Source: an uncultured Chloroflexota bacterium (GTDB lineage: Bacteria > Chloroflexota > Limnocylindria > Limnocylindrales > CSP1-4). From it: 64,000 nt of DNA. A program made the translations under genes and the position numbers. The stretch covers positions 62,001-126,000 of the forward strand of contig CAIJPD010000052.1 of assembly GCA_903822495.1 (NCBI GenBank), written 5' to 3'. The notes under the pieces are model-generated. The model was not told the DNA's origin and made no database searches. It worked only from the letters and a program-made list of their open reading frames with translations. Numbering within the stretch: position 1 is the stretch's first letter; every line of letters starts with the position of its first letter. Shown here piece after piece: positions 1-8,818 of the stretch.

Positions 1-14
1 TGCCCCCGAGGTCC

Positions 15-338
15 TTGTCAGGAGCCGATCAGCCGGCTCGGCACGAGCGGCCGGTGATCGACGAGGCGGCATTGCTTGCGGCGCGCCACGCCGACCGACT
101 GCTGGCCGAGGCCCGGGCGATCGGTCGGACCCGCTGGGCCACGTACCTGGAGGCGATGCCGGATCGGCTGCGCGATGCCCAGGTCCATGAGCTGCGATCC
201 GTTGGCCTCCGGGCGCGGGCAGCGTACGGCCCCAAGGATTCCATCCGGGATGCCCTCCCGCCGGACCTCACCGAGCCGTTCCTGCGGTCGATCGACCGCC
301 TGCTCAAGGCGCTGGCTCGCGCGGAGATGGAAGACTAG
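15..338 (+). CDS. Small uncharacterised protein (start uncertain)
   Basis: A 107-residue protein is read from a TTG at 15. The frame stays open to the window edge, so the true start may lie upstream. It is mostly predicted helix, rich in Ala, Arg and Leu, with no signal peptide, membrane segment or cysteine. I recognise no domain. Codon use (strong G/C at third positions) matches the neighbouring genes, so it is probably a real cytoplasmic protein. It ends 52 bp before the convergent methyltransferase-like gene. No function can be assigned. Confidence 0.55.
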   Translation: MSGADQPARHERPVIDEAALLAARHADRLLAEARAIGRTRWATYLEAMPDRLRDAQVHELRSVGLRARAAYGPKDSIRDALPPDLTEPFLRSIDRLLKALARAEMED

Positions 339-390
339 TCCGTCGGTCGAACGGACCATCGGCTCGGTCGGACCATGGGCGCCGCAGGGG

Positions 391-870
391 TCAGTACAGG
401 CCGGGGATGAACTTCCTGGTGCGGCGGCAGTAGGCGGCGTAGCCGGGCTGGGACTCCAGGAGCCAGGCCTCCTCACGTCGCGACTTCAGGTCGAACAGGA
501 CGAGGAGTGCCACGGATGCCAGCAGGGCGAGGGGCGAGGCCAGGACCAGGCCCCAGCCGAGCGACCCCACGATGATCCCGGCGTAGATGGGGTGGCGCAC
601 CAGCGCATACGCGCCGTGCTCCACGAGTGGCGCTCCCTCGAGCGGGCGGGGGAACGGAGTCAGCGCGGTGCGCAGGTCGACGATCCCCCGGACAGCGAGG
701 ATGAGGCCGGCGGCGCCCAGCAGCGCACCGACCACGGTGGTCGCGTATCGCAGCTCACGGGTCCACGCACCGGCGCCGGCCACGCCGGCCACCGCGGCCA
801 GCCCGATCAGGACGAACTGGATGGCGACCCAGCCTTCGCCGCGTTGGCCCAGGGACGGCACTCGTGTCAT
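391..870 (-). CDS. ICMT/PEMT-like integral membrane methyltransferase
   Basis: This is a 159-residue membrane protein with about four hydrophobic helices. The segment HGAYALVRHPIYAGIIVG carries the RHPxY core typical of isoprenylcysteine carboxyl methyltransferase and phospholipid methyltransferase-like families, which use S-adenosylmethionine. A later E-E-x-x-L segment and the Y-x-x-Y-x-x-x-x-x-x-F-I-P-x-x-Y tail are also family features. I chose the ATG at 870 because a TACCAT hexamer ends six bases before it; a longer frame to 927 adds only an Arg-rich tail without homology-like features. The substrate is unknown and may be a lipid or small molecule. It lies downstream of, and on the same strand as, the UvrD-like helicase, but seems to have its own promoter. 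Confidence 0.8.
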   Translation of the reverse strand: MTRVPSLGQRGEGWVAIQFVLIGLAAVAGVAGAGAWTRELRYATTVVGALLGAAGLILAVRGIVDLRTALTPFPRPLEGAPLVEHGAYALVRHPIYAGIIVGSLGWGLVLASPLALLASVALLVLFDLKSRREEAWLLESQPGYAAYCRRTRKFIPGLY

Positions 871-876
871 GGCCGG

Positions 877-882
877 ATGGTA
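877..882 (-). promoter_or_regulatory. -10-like element, leaderless ICMT-like gene
   Basis: On the minus strand this reads TACCAT, followed by six bases and the ATG at 870. That spacing would place the transcription start on or next to the start codon. No clear -35 is seen. This is inferred from sequence only. Confidence 0.5.
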
Positions 883-933
883 GCGGGTCGCCGGCCCGGG
901 ACCGGTCGCGCGGCGGCGGCGGCCCATCGGCCT

Positions 934-2742
934 TCACGCCGTCTCCTTCGTCACGCCGAGCTCGCCGGCGTCGAAGGCCTCGAGCAGGAACGACGAGGGG
1001 GAGGCGGGGTCGTAGACCAGGGTCAGTGACCGCCTCGCCCGCGTCCACGCGACGTAGGCGAGCCGCCGCTCCTCTTCCAGTGCGCGCGCCGGGTCATCGC
1101 TGTCGGCGATCGACCGGGCGCTCGGGAAGCGGCCCTCATCCATGCCGATCAGCGCGACGTGGTCGAACTCCAGCCCCTTCGTGGCATGCGCGGTCGCCAG
1201 CGTCAGCCGCGCGTCTTCCGTCCGGAGTGTGGCCAGCCGCTCCCGGGCCGACTCGATCGCGGCGCGCAGGGCGGCCAGGTCGCTGAACTGCGGAGCCCAG
1301 GTCAGCAACGCACTGGCGAGCGCCGCAGGGGAGGGCTCGGGGTCATCGGGATCGGCGGTGCCCGAGACGGCGCTCCCTGATCCGGTGAGGTCCTCGTCAT
1401 CGGGCGCCGCAGCCGGGGCGCCCTGGCCCGCGCCGACGCCCACGCCGGTCCCCACGCCTGGCCCCCCGCCCGTCCCCGCTGATGCGAGTCGCCGCCGCGC
1501 CTCCTCGATCCGCGCCAGGAGGGGGCGTCCGGGGGACGTTGTCTCAACGGTCGCGAGGACCGCGTCAAGGCCGGCCGCCTCGATGAGTAGCCGGATCGCC
1601 GGGGCCCGAAATGGGAGCCCCAGCTCCAGCGCCACGGCCACGCCCGGGAGGAGCTCGCGGTTGGTGCGCGCCAGGATGGCCCAGGTCCCATCGGCGCCCG
1701 CCCAGCCGGCCACGATTCGCCGCACCCGCTCCGCGTCGTCGGATGGGTCCGGGGCAAGCACCAGCCGCCCCGTGGCCGCCGGGCCTGCCCTGATGGCCTT
1801 GGCGAACCGCTCGCCGTTGCGCTCGACGAGCCGAACCGCCCGCTCCAGCACCGGAGCGGGACACCGGTAGTTCACCTCGAGGTCGATGCGGCGCAGGCCG
1901 GGCAGTCGGCCGGCGAGGCCCAGGACCCGGCGAACGTCGGCGAGCCTCCAGCCGTAGATCGACTGGTCATCGTCGCCGACGAGGAAGATCCGGTTGGCAG
2001 GCGCCGCGAGGAGCAGTGCGAGCTCCAGCTGGCTCCGGTCCACGTCCTGCGTCTCATCGACCAGCAAGTGGCTGCATGACGTCCGCCAGCGAGCCAGCAG
2101 GCGGGGGTCGGCGCGGAGTGCATGCAGGGCAAGGCGGACGAGGTCGTCGAAGTCGATCGCACCGGCGGCCTCCAGCGCCTGCTCATAGGCGACGTACGCT
2201 CGGGCGATCGGGCCGGCCTCCGGGTCCGCCGCCACGTCCCGGGCAGCCACGTCGAGGTCCAGCTTCAGGCGGGAGAACGCGGTGTCGAGACGGCCGAGTG
2301 TTGCCCGGTCCGTCCCCGGCCAGCACCCACGGATGACCGCGGCCCGGTCCATCAGGCGACCGTGCCCCCCGGCGTCCCGCAGGATCTCGAGGCCCAGCGC
2401 ATGAAACGTCCGGACCCGCACGCCGCGGGTGGATCCCGATTGGGCATCTCCGGCGGCCTCCGGCATCCAGGCCAGGGCGGGCGCGATCCGCTCGGCCAGC
2501 TCCAGCGCCGCCTTGCGGTTGAAGGTGATGGCGGCGATCTGGTCGGGCGGCACCCCGCCGGCCACCAGCCACGCCACGCGGGCCACCAGCGTCGTGGTCT
2601 TGCCGCTCCCGGCGGGCGCGACGCACAGGACCGGCCCCGGTGGTGCCGTCGCGGCGGCTCGCTGGTCGGGGGCAAGGCGTGCGAGGCGGTCGGCGACCGG
2701 TCCCGGCAGATCCATGCCGCCATGCTCGGCCTGGTCGCTCAT
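934..2742 (-). CDS. UvrD/PcrA-like SF1A DNA helicase (short form)
   Basis: This 602-residue superfamily 1A helicase is predicted to unwind DNA with ATP hydrolysis in repair or replication restart. Visible motifs: Walker A APAGSGKTT (about 42-51), motif Ia TFNRKAALEL, motif II DETQD (229-233), motif III GDDDQSIYGWR (256-266), motif IV-like VNYRCPAPVLERA, motif V HATKGLEFDHVAL and motif VI YVAWTRARRSLTLV. It is about 100 residues shorter than classical UvrD (about 720), with reduced 1B/2B regions and a Gly/Ala/Pro-rich low-complexity insert around residues 415-450. I chose the ATG at 2742 because a GATAAG hexamer lies six bases before it; the ATG at 2715 is an alternative. It could belong to a Rep- or actinobacterial UvrD2-like subgroup. 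Confidence 0.9.
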   Translation of the reverse strand: MSDQAEHGGMDLPGPVADRLARLAPDQRAAATAPPGPVLCVAPAGSGKTTTLVARVAWLVAGGVPPDQIAAITFNRKAALELAERIAPALAWMPEAAGDAQSGSTRGVRVRTFHALGLEILRDAGGHGRLMDRAAVIRGCWPGTDRATLGRLDTAFSRLKLDLDVAARDVAADPEAGPIARAYVAYEQALEAAGAIDFDDLVRLALHALRADPRLLARWRTSCSHLLVDETQDVDRSQLELALLLAAPANRIFLVGDDDQSIYGWRLADVRRVLGLAGRLPGLRRIDLEVNYRCPAPVLERAVRLVERNGERFAKAIRAGPAATGRLVLAPDPSDDAERVRRIVAGWAGADGTWAILARTNRELLPGVAVALELGLPFRAPAIRLLIEAAGLDAVLATVETTSPGRPLLARIEEARRRLASAGTGGGPGVGTGVGVGAGQGAPAAAPDDEDLTGSGSAVSGTADPDDPEPSPAALASALLTWAPQFSDLAALRAAIESARERLATLRTEDARLTLATAHATKGLEFDHVALIGMDEGRFPSARSIADSDDPARALEEERRLAYVAWTRARRSLTLVYDPASPSSFLLEAFDAGELGVTKETA

Positions 2743-2748
2743 CGCGGG

Positions 2749-2754
2749 CTTATC
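2749..2754 (-). promoter_or_regulatory. -10-like element, leaderless UvrD-like gene
   Basis: On the minus strand this reads GATAAG, six bases before the ATG at 2742. The 21-bp tandem repeat begins about 22 bp further upstream, near where a -35 would lie. Confidence 0.45.
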
Positions 2755-2776
2755 GGCGACGGTCCGTGACGCCCCG

Positions 2777-2829
2777 GCGTCGGGCCGTTGCGACCTCGCG
2801 TCGGGCCGTTGCGACCTGGCGTCGGGCCG
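2777..2829. repeat. 21-bp tandem repeat between divergent promoters
   Basis: GCGTCGGGCCGTTGCGACCT occurs at 2777-2796 and identically at 2798-2817, a period of 21. A third unit starts at 2819 but diverges after GCGTCGGGCCG. The array sits between the divergent UvrD-like and MFS genes. A related GGCCGGTCCGAG motif is repeated just downstream (2827-2838 and 2855-2866). Confidence 0.85.
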
Positions 2830-2910
2830 GTCCGAGTCGGCAAGGGCCGGGCCGGGCCGGTCCGAGCCCCCAGGCGTCGCCGTGAGTCGGCCCACGTCCT
2901 TCGCCCCGCC

Positions 2911-2916
2911 TACCAT
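2911..2916 (+). promoter_or_regulatory. -10-like element, leaderless MFS gene
   Basis: TACCAT is followed by six bases (TCGGGC) and the ATG at 2923. The geometry matches the other leaderless candidates in this window. Confidence 0.5.
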
Positions 2917-2922
2917 TCGGGC

Positions 2923-4140
2923 ATGCCGCCGACACCCTCGCCCGCCCACCCCCACGGGACTGGCGCGCGCGCGGTCTCGATGACCGCCGTCCTCGCCGGC
3001 GTCCTGCTGGTCGCCATGAACATGCGCCCGGCGTTCACCAGCGTGGGGCCGGTGCTGGCCGACATCCGAGTCGACTTCGGGCTCTCCGGATCCGCCGCCG
3101 CGCTCCTGACCGGGCTCCCCGTCATCAGCCTCGGCGTGCTCTCGTTGCTGGCGCCGCTCATGAGCCGCCGGCTGGGCCTGGAGCGGGCGATCGGCGTAGC
3201 CCTGCTGGCCCTGCTGGCCGGTCTCGCGCTCCGCGTCGTGGACGGGTTCGGCGGCCTCCTCGCGGGGACGGTCCTCGTCGGCGGGGCCATCGCGTCGATG
3301 AACGTCCTGCTCCCCGTCATCGTGAAGCGGGACTTCCCGGATCGGGCCGGCCGGATCACGGGCATGTACACGGCGGCGATGGCGGTGATGGCGTCGGTCG
3401 CGGTCGCGGCGACGATCCCCATCGGGACCCTGACGGGCCTTGGCTGGCGCGGGGGACTGGGGTTCTGGGCGCTGCCCGTCGTGCTGGCGCTCATCGCGTG
3501 GGCCCCACAGCTCCGGAACCGATCCGAGGGCCTGGGCCGCCTGCCAGGCGGAGTGGGGGAGCTGCTTCGTGACCCGCTCGCGTGGCAGGTCACCGTGTTC
3601 CTGGGACTCCAGTCGCTGGGCTTCTACGCGGTCGTCGCCTGGCTGCCCTCGGTGTATCGCGATCAGGGGATCGCGCCGTCTGACGCGGGTTTGCTCGCCG
3701 CGGTGGTCCCGCTCGCCGCCGCGATCGGCGGGCTGACGGTGCCCGCGCGAGCGGCACGCGCCCGCGACCAGCGTGCCGCAACCTTCCTCGCCTCCGTTGG
3801 GACGGCGGTGGGCCTCGCGGGCCTGGCCCTGGCTCCGCTCGCCGCACCGCTCCTGTGGGTGCTGGTCATCGGGATCAGCCAGGGTGCCGGGTTCCCGCTC
3901 GCGCTGACCCTGGTGGTGCTGCGCAGCCGGACGCCGGCGGAGACGCAGCGGCTCTCGGCGATGGCCCAGTCCCTGGGCTACTCGATCGCCGCCCTGGGTC
4001 CACTCCTCGCCGGGGCGGTCCATGACGCCACGGGCGGCTGGACGGCGACCCTCGGCCTCCTCGCCTTGCTGACGGTGGGCCAGGCGGTCACCGGGCTGTG
4101 GGCAGGCCGGGCCCGGTTTGTGGGGTCGGCGAGGGCGTAG
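2923..4140 (+). CDS. MFS transporter, CynX/NimT-like
   Basis: A 405-residue major facilitator superfamily permease with about twelve hydrophobic helices. The N-terminal segment NMRPAFTSVGPVLADI followed by a helix ending in LLTGLPVISLG is typical of the CynX/NimT group (cyanate, nitroimidazole or other small organic anion transporters). The loop MSRRLGLERAIG between helices 2 and 3 is the expected cytoplasmic MFS signature region. The substrate cannot be read from sequence. The ATG at 2923 is preferred over a longer frame because upstream codons fall in the tandem repeat and promoter. It is divergent from the UvrD-like gene and is followed after a 113-bp gap by uvrC, which has its own promoter. 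Confidence 0.87.
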   Translation: MPPTPSPAHPHGTGARAVSMTAVLAGVLLVAMNMRPAFTSVGPVLADIRVDFGLSGSAAALLTGLPVISLGVLSLLAPLMSRRLGLERAIGVALLALLAGLALRVVDGFGGLLAGTVLVGGAIASMNVLLPVIVKRDFPDRAGRITGMYTAAMAVMASVAVAATIPIGTLTGLGWRGGLGFWALPVVLALIAWAPQLRNRSEGLGRLPGGVGELLRDPLAWQVTVFLGLQSLGFYAVVAWLPSVYRDQGIAPSDAGLLAAVVPLAAAIGGLTVPARAARARDQRAATFLASVGTAVGLAGLALAPLAAPLLWVLVIGISQGAGFPLALTLVVLRSRTPAETQRLSAMAQSLGYSIAALGPLLAGAVHDATGGWTATLGLLALLTVGQAVTGLWAGRARFVGSARA

Positions 4141-4241
4141 CGCGCCGGGCCGCTCCGGCAGTCGTCGCCACCGCTCGCGGCCGCGGCTGTCCACCGCCCT
4201 TCGCCACCGCCACGGTGGCACGCCATTTCCCGTGGTTCGCC

Positions 4242-4247
4242 TACGAT
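4242..4247 (+). promoter_or_regulatory. -10-like element, leaderless uvrC
   Basis: TACGAT, then six bases (CCCGGC), then the GTG at 4254. No convincing -35. Confidence 0.5.
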
Positions 4248-4253
4248 CCCGGC

Positions 4254-6107
4254 GTGATCAGCACCGGCCTCGAGGCCACGCTCGCCAACCTCCCCGACCG
4301 CCCCGGCGTCTACCTGATGCGCGACGCCCGCGGTGACGTCGTGTACGTCGGGAAGGCGCAGAGCCTGCGCGGCCGCGTCCGCAGCTACTGGCAGAAGGAG
4401 ACGCCGGGCGGGGAGATCCACCGGATCCGCCAGGTGATCGACCGCGTGGTCGATGTCGAGTACACCCTGACCGACTCCGTCTCCGAGGCGCTCCTGCTCG
4501 AGGCCAACCTGATCAAGCGCTACCGGCCGCGCTTCAACGTCCGGCTCAAGGACGACAAGAGCTACCCGTACATCCGGATCACGCTGGGTGAGCCGTTCCC
4601 GCGGATCGAGCGCACGCGGAAGCTCGTCAGCGACGGCAGCCGCTACTTCGGGCCGTACGCGTCGGCGTCCAGCGTGGACGAATCGATGAACGTCGTCCGA
4701 CGCCTCTTCCCGTTCCGCACGTGCACGCTGGATATCCGTGACGGCGCGAGCGCGCTCCAGCGGCCCTGCCTCCTGTACCACATCAAGCGCTGCCAGGCCC
4801 CGTGCATCCAGGCCATCTCGCGGGCCGATTACCGCGCCGACATCACCCAGGTGGAGCTCTTCCTGGAGGGGCGCCAGGAGACGCTCGTCACGGCGCTCCA
4901 CGCGGACATGGAGGGTGCGTCGGAGCGCCTGGAGTTCGAGCGCGCCGCCGGCCTGCGCGACAAGATCCGCGCGATCGAACGGACGATGGAGAGCCAGAAG
5001 ATGGCGGCCTTCGCCCGCACCGAGCTGGATCTGGTGGGCCTCGCCAGGCAGGACAACCAGGCCGCGATCCAGCTCTTCGTCGTCCGCAACGGGAAGCTGC
5101 TGGGCCGGGACGTCTTCCTGCTCGACGCCGCCCGTGACGCGACCGACCCCGAGGTCGTGACCAGCTTCCTCGAGCAGTACTACCCGCGGGCCACCTCGGT
5201 CCCGCGCGAGGTCCTCGTGCCCGCGGTCATGCCCGACGCCCAGGCCCTGGAGGCGTTCCTGGCCGAGCGCCGGGGCGGCCCCGTCCACCTGCGGGTCCCG
5301 CGGCGCGGGGAGAAGCGGGAGCTGATGGTGCTGGCGGCCCGGAATGCGGCCGAGACGCTGGCCCGGGAGCAGGCCCGCTGGCTGGCGGACCACGGCAAGA
5401 CCCTCGGCGCCCTCGAGGAGCTGGGCGAGGCGTTGGGCCTGCCGGGCCCGCCCATGCGGATCGAGTGCTACGACATCAGCAACTTCCAGGGCCGCGAGTC
5501 CGTGGCGAGCATGGTGGTGTTCGAGGAGGGCCGGCCCAGGTCCGGTGAATACCGACGGTTCCGGATCAAGTCGGTCGAGGGGCCCAACGACTTCGCCAGC
5601 CACCAGGAGGTCCTCCGCCGCCGCTTCCGCCGGCCCAAGGCGGGGGACGAGGGGAGCGCCGAGGCCCTCCGCTGGTCGATGCCGGACCTCGTCATCGTCG
5701 ATGGCGGCAAGGGCCAGGTGAGTGCGGCCAAGGAGGTGCTCGACGAGCTGGGCCTGGGCGATCTCCCCCTGGCCGGGCTCGCCAAGGAGCGCGAGGAGCT
5801 CTTCCGCCCCGATCGCCCGGAGCCGGTGGTCCTCCCGGCCACGTCGGCCGCCCTCTACCTGGTCCAGCGCCTGCGCGACGAGGCCCACCGGTTCGCGATC
5901 ACCTACCACCGCGAGCTGCGGCGCAAGGCGACCGTCAAGTCGGCGTTCGACGACATGCCCGGGATCGGGCCACGCCGGCGCCAGGCCCTCCTGCGCGTGT
6001 TCGGTTCGGTCAAGCGGATCCGTGAGGCGCCGATCGAACAGGTCGCCGCCGTGCCGGGGATCGGCCCGGCCCTCGCCGCCCGGATCAAGGCGACCCTGGA
6101 GTCCTGA
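4254..6107 (+). CDS. uvrC: Excinuclease ABC subunit C
   Basis: UvrC is the dual-incision nuclease of UvrABC nucleotide excision repair. At 617 residues it matches the usual length (about 610). Order of parts: GIY-YIG nuclease domain (GVY at 18-20, YVG at 31-33), UVR domain for UvrB contact (around 210-245, with LEFERAAGLRDKIRAI), RNase H-like nuclease core with IECYDISNFQGRE and VIVDGGKGQ, and a C-terminal helix-hairpin-helix pair (MPGIGPRRRQALL and VPGIGPALAARIK). All expected catalytic regions are present. The GTG start matches the first residues of homologues and sits six bases after a TACGAT box. uvrA and uvrB are not in the window. Confidence 0.97.
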   Translation: MISTGLEATLANLPDRPGVYLMRDARGDVVYVGKAQSLRGRVRSYWQKETPGGEIHRIRQVIDRVVDVEYTLTDSVSEALLLEANLIKRYRPRFNVRLKDDKSYPYIRITLGEPFPRIERTRKLVSDGSRYFGPYASASSVDESMNVVRRLFPFRTCTLDIRDGASALQRPCLLYHIKRCQAPCIQAISRADYRADITQVELFLEGRQETLVTALHADMEGASERLEFERAAGLRDKIRAIERTMESQKMAAFARTELDLVGLARQDNQAAIQLFVVRNGKLLGRDVFLLDAARDATDPEVVTSFLEQYYPRATSVPREVLVPAVMPDAQALEAFLAERRGGPVHLRVPRRGEKRELMVLAARNAAETLAREQARWLADHGKTLGALEELGEALGLPGPPMRIECYDISNFQGRESVASMVVFEEGRPRSGEYRRFRIKSVEGPNDFASHQEVLRRRFRRPKAGDEGSAEALRWSMPDLVIVDGGKGQVSAAKEVLDELGLGDLPLAGLAKEREELFRPDRPEPVVLPATSAALYLVQRLRDEAHRFAITYHRELRRKATVKSAFDDMPGIGPRRRQALLRVFGSVKRIREAPIEQVAAVPGIGPALAARIKATLES

Positions 6108-6186
6108 TCCGGCGCGACACGCGCCCGCCTCCGTCCGAGTTCCGGGGCGAGGGGCCGGCTAGCGCACGGGAGGGTTCGATCACCTG

Positions 6187-6192
6187 TATCAT
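6187..6192 (+). promoter_or_regulatory. -10-like element upstream of secD
   Basis: TATCAT preceded by TG, ending nine bases before the ATG at 6202. It predicts a leader of only two or three bases for the secD-secF operon. Confidence 0.5.
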
Positions 6193-6201
6193 CCCGCCTC
6201 G

Positions 6202-7573
<1,372 letters not shown>

Positions 7574-7581
<8 letters not shown>

Positions 7582-8704
7582 CATCATCGGCAAGCGCAAC
7601 TGGTTCTTCGCCTTCTCGCTCCTGATCACCATCCCCGGCCTGATCTTCATCCTCCTGACCCCCATCACCGGCGGCAAGGCGGGCCTGAAGTTCTCCATCG
7701 ACTACACCGGCGGGACCAAGTGGACGATCAAGTTCGCCGATCCGGCGGTGACCGCCGAGCGGGTTCGTGACGCGCTCAGCGGTCTCGGCCAGCCTGATGC
7801 AGGCGTCGTCGTCACGGGCAAGGGCTTCTTCGAGATCAAGCTGACCAAGCTCGACCTGCGCCCGGCCGCCGCGTCGGCCACGCCCATCGCCACGCTCGCT
7901 CCGTCCAGCGCAGCGAGCGCCGCCCCGTCGGGCAGCGCATCGGCTTCCGGCAGCCCGGCCGCCTCGGCCAGCGCCGCGCCATCGGGCAGCCCGGCCACGT
8001 CCGCCGCGCCGACGGCCGTCCCCGGCGCCAACACGAACATCCCGCGCGACGGCGACATCGGTGCCATCGTCGCCGGCCTCGAATCGGCCTTTGGTCCCAT
8101 CGAATCGCAGGCATCGCTGACCTCGATCGGCGCCGTCGTCAGCGCCGACCTGGTCGGCCAGGCCGTCATCCTGATCCTGGTCGGCTCCCTCGGCATCCTG
8201 GGGTGGATCACCCTCCGCTTCCGGGACGTCAAGTTCGGCGTGACCGCCCTCGTGGCGCTCCTGCACGACGTGATCGTGGTCGTCGGCGTCTTCGCCATCC
8301 TCGGCACCGTCGCCGGCGTCGAGATCGACGCCCTCTTCGTCACCGCGATGCTGACCGTCATCGGCTTCAGCGTCCACGACACCATCGTCGTGTTCGACCG
8401 CGTCCGCGAGAACCGCGCCCGTCATTCCGCGGAGCCGTTCGCGGAGATCGTCAACCACTCGGTGCTCCAGACGTTCGGCCGATCGATCACCACCAGCTTC
8501 ACGGTCGTGCTGACCCTGCTCGCGCTCTACCTGTTCGGCGGCTCCGCCACCAGCGAGTTCGTGCTCGCGCTGCTGATCGGCATCATCTCCGGCACCTACT
8601 CGTCGATCTTCAATGCCAGCCCGCTGCTGGTGGTCTGGCAGGAGTACGACGACCGCAAGCGCGGCCGCCTGACCGGCCGCGTCGCCGCTCGCTCCGCCTC
8701 CTGA
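7574..8704 (+). CDS. secF: Protein translocase subunit SecF
   Basis: SecF is the partner of SecD in protein export. The GTG at 7574 overlaps the secD end and gives 376 residues beginning VFDIIGKRNWFFAFS, the normal SecF N-terminus. FSIDYTGGTKW is the SecF counterpart of the SecD D1 motif. The C-terminal bundle contains TVIGFSVHDTIVVFDRVREN, the SecF signature. Unusual: residues about 97-155, within the extracytoplasmic domain, are a low-complexity Ala/Ser/Pro/Gly insert that standard SecF lacks. Both reading frame and membrane topology remain intact, so the gene looks functional. Confidence 0.96.
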
Positions 8705-8806
8705 CCGGCGACCGTTTGCTGGCCCGCGAGGTGCCGGCGGCCATCGCCATGCTCGAGGGCGGCGCATCGCGACCCCTCGGTTTGGTTGGCGTGAAGCCAT
8801 CCGTGG

Positions 8807-8812
8807 CATCCT
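8807..8812 (+). promoter_or_regulatory. Extended -10-like element, leaderless recJ
   Basis: TGGCATCCT (TGn plus CATCCT), then six bases (GAGCCC), then the GTG at 8819. Confidence 0.4.
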
Positions 8813-8818
8813 GAGCCC

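Noticed and set aside
934-4221. A 1095-codon minus-strand frame covering the UvrD-like gene and extending through the MFS gene
   Set aside because: The first ~490 codons are antisense to the MFS gene and low-complexity. High GC keeps antisense frames open. The helicase begins at ATG 2742.
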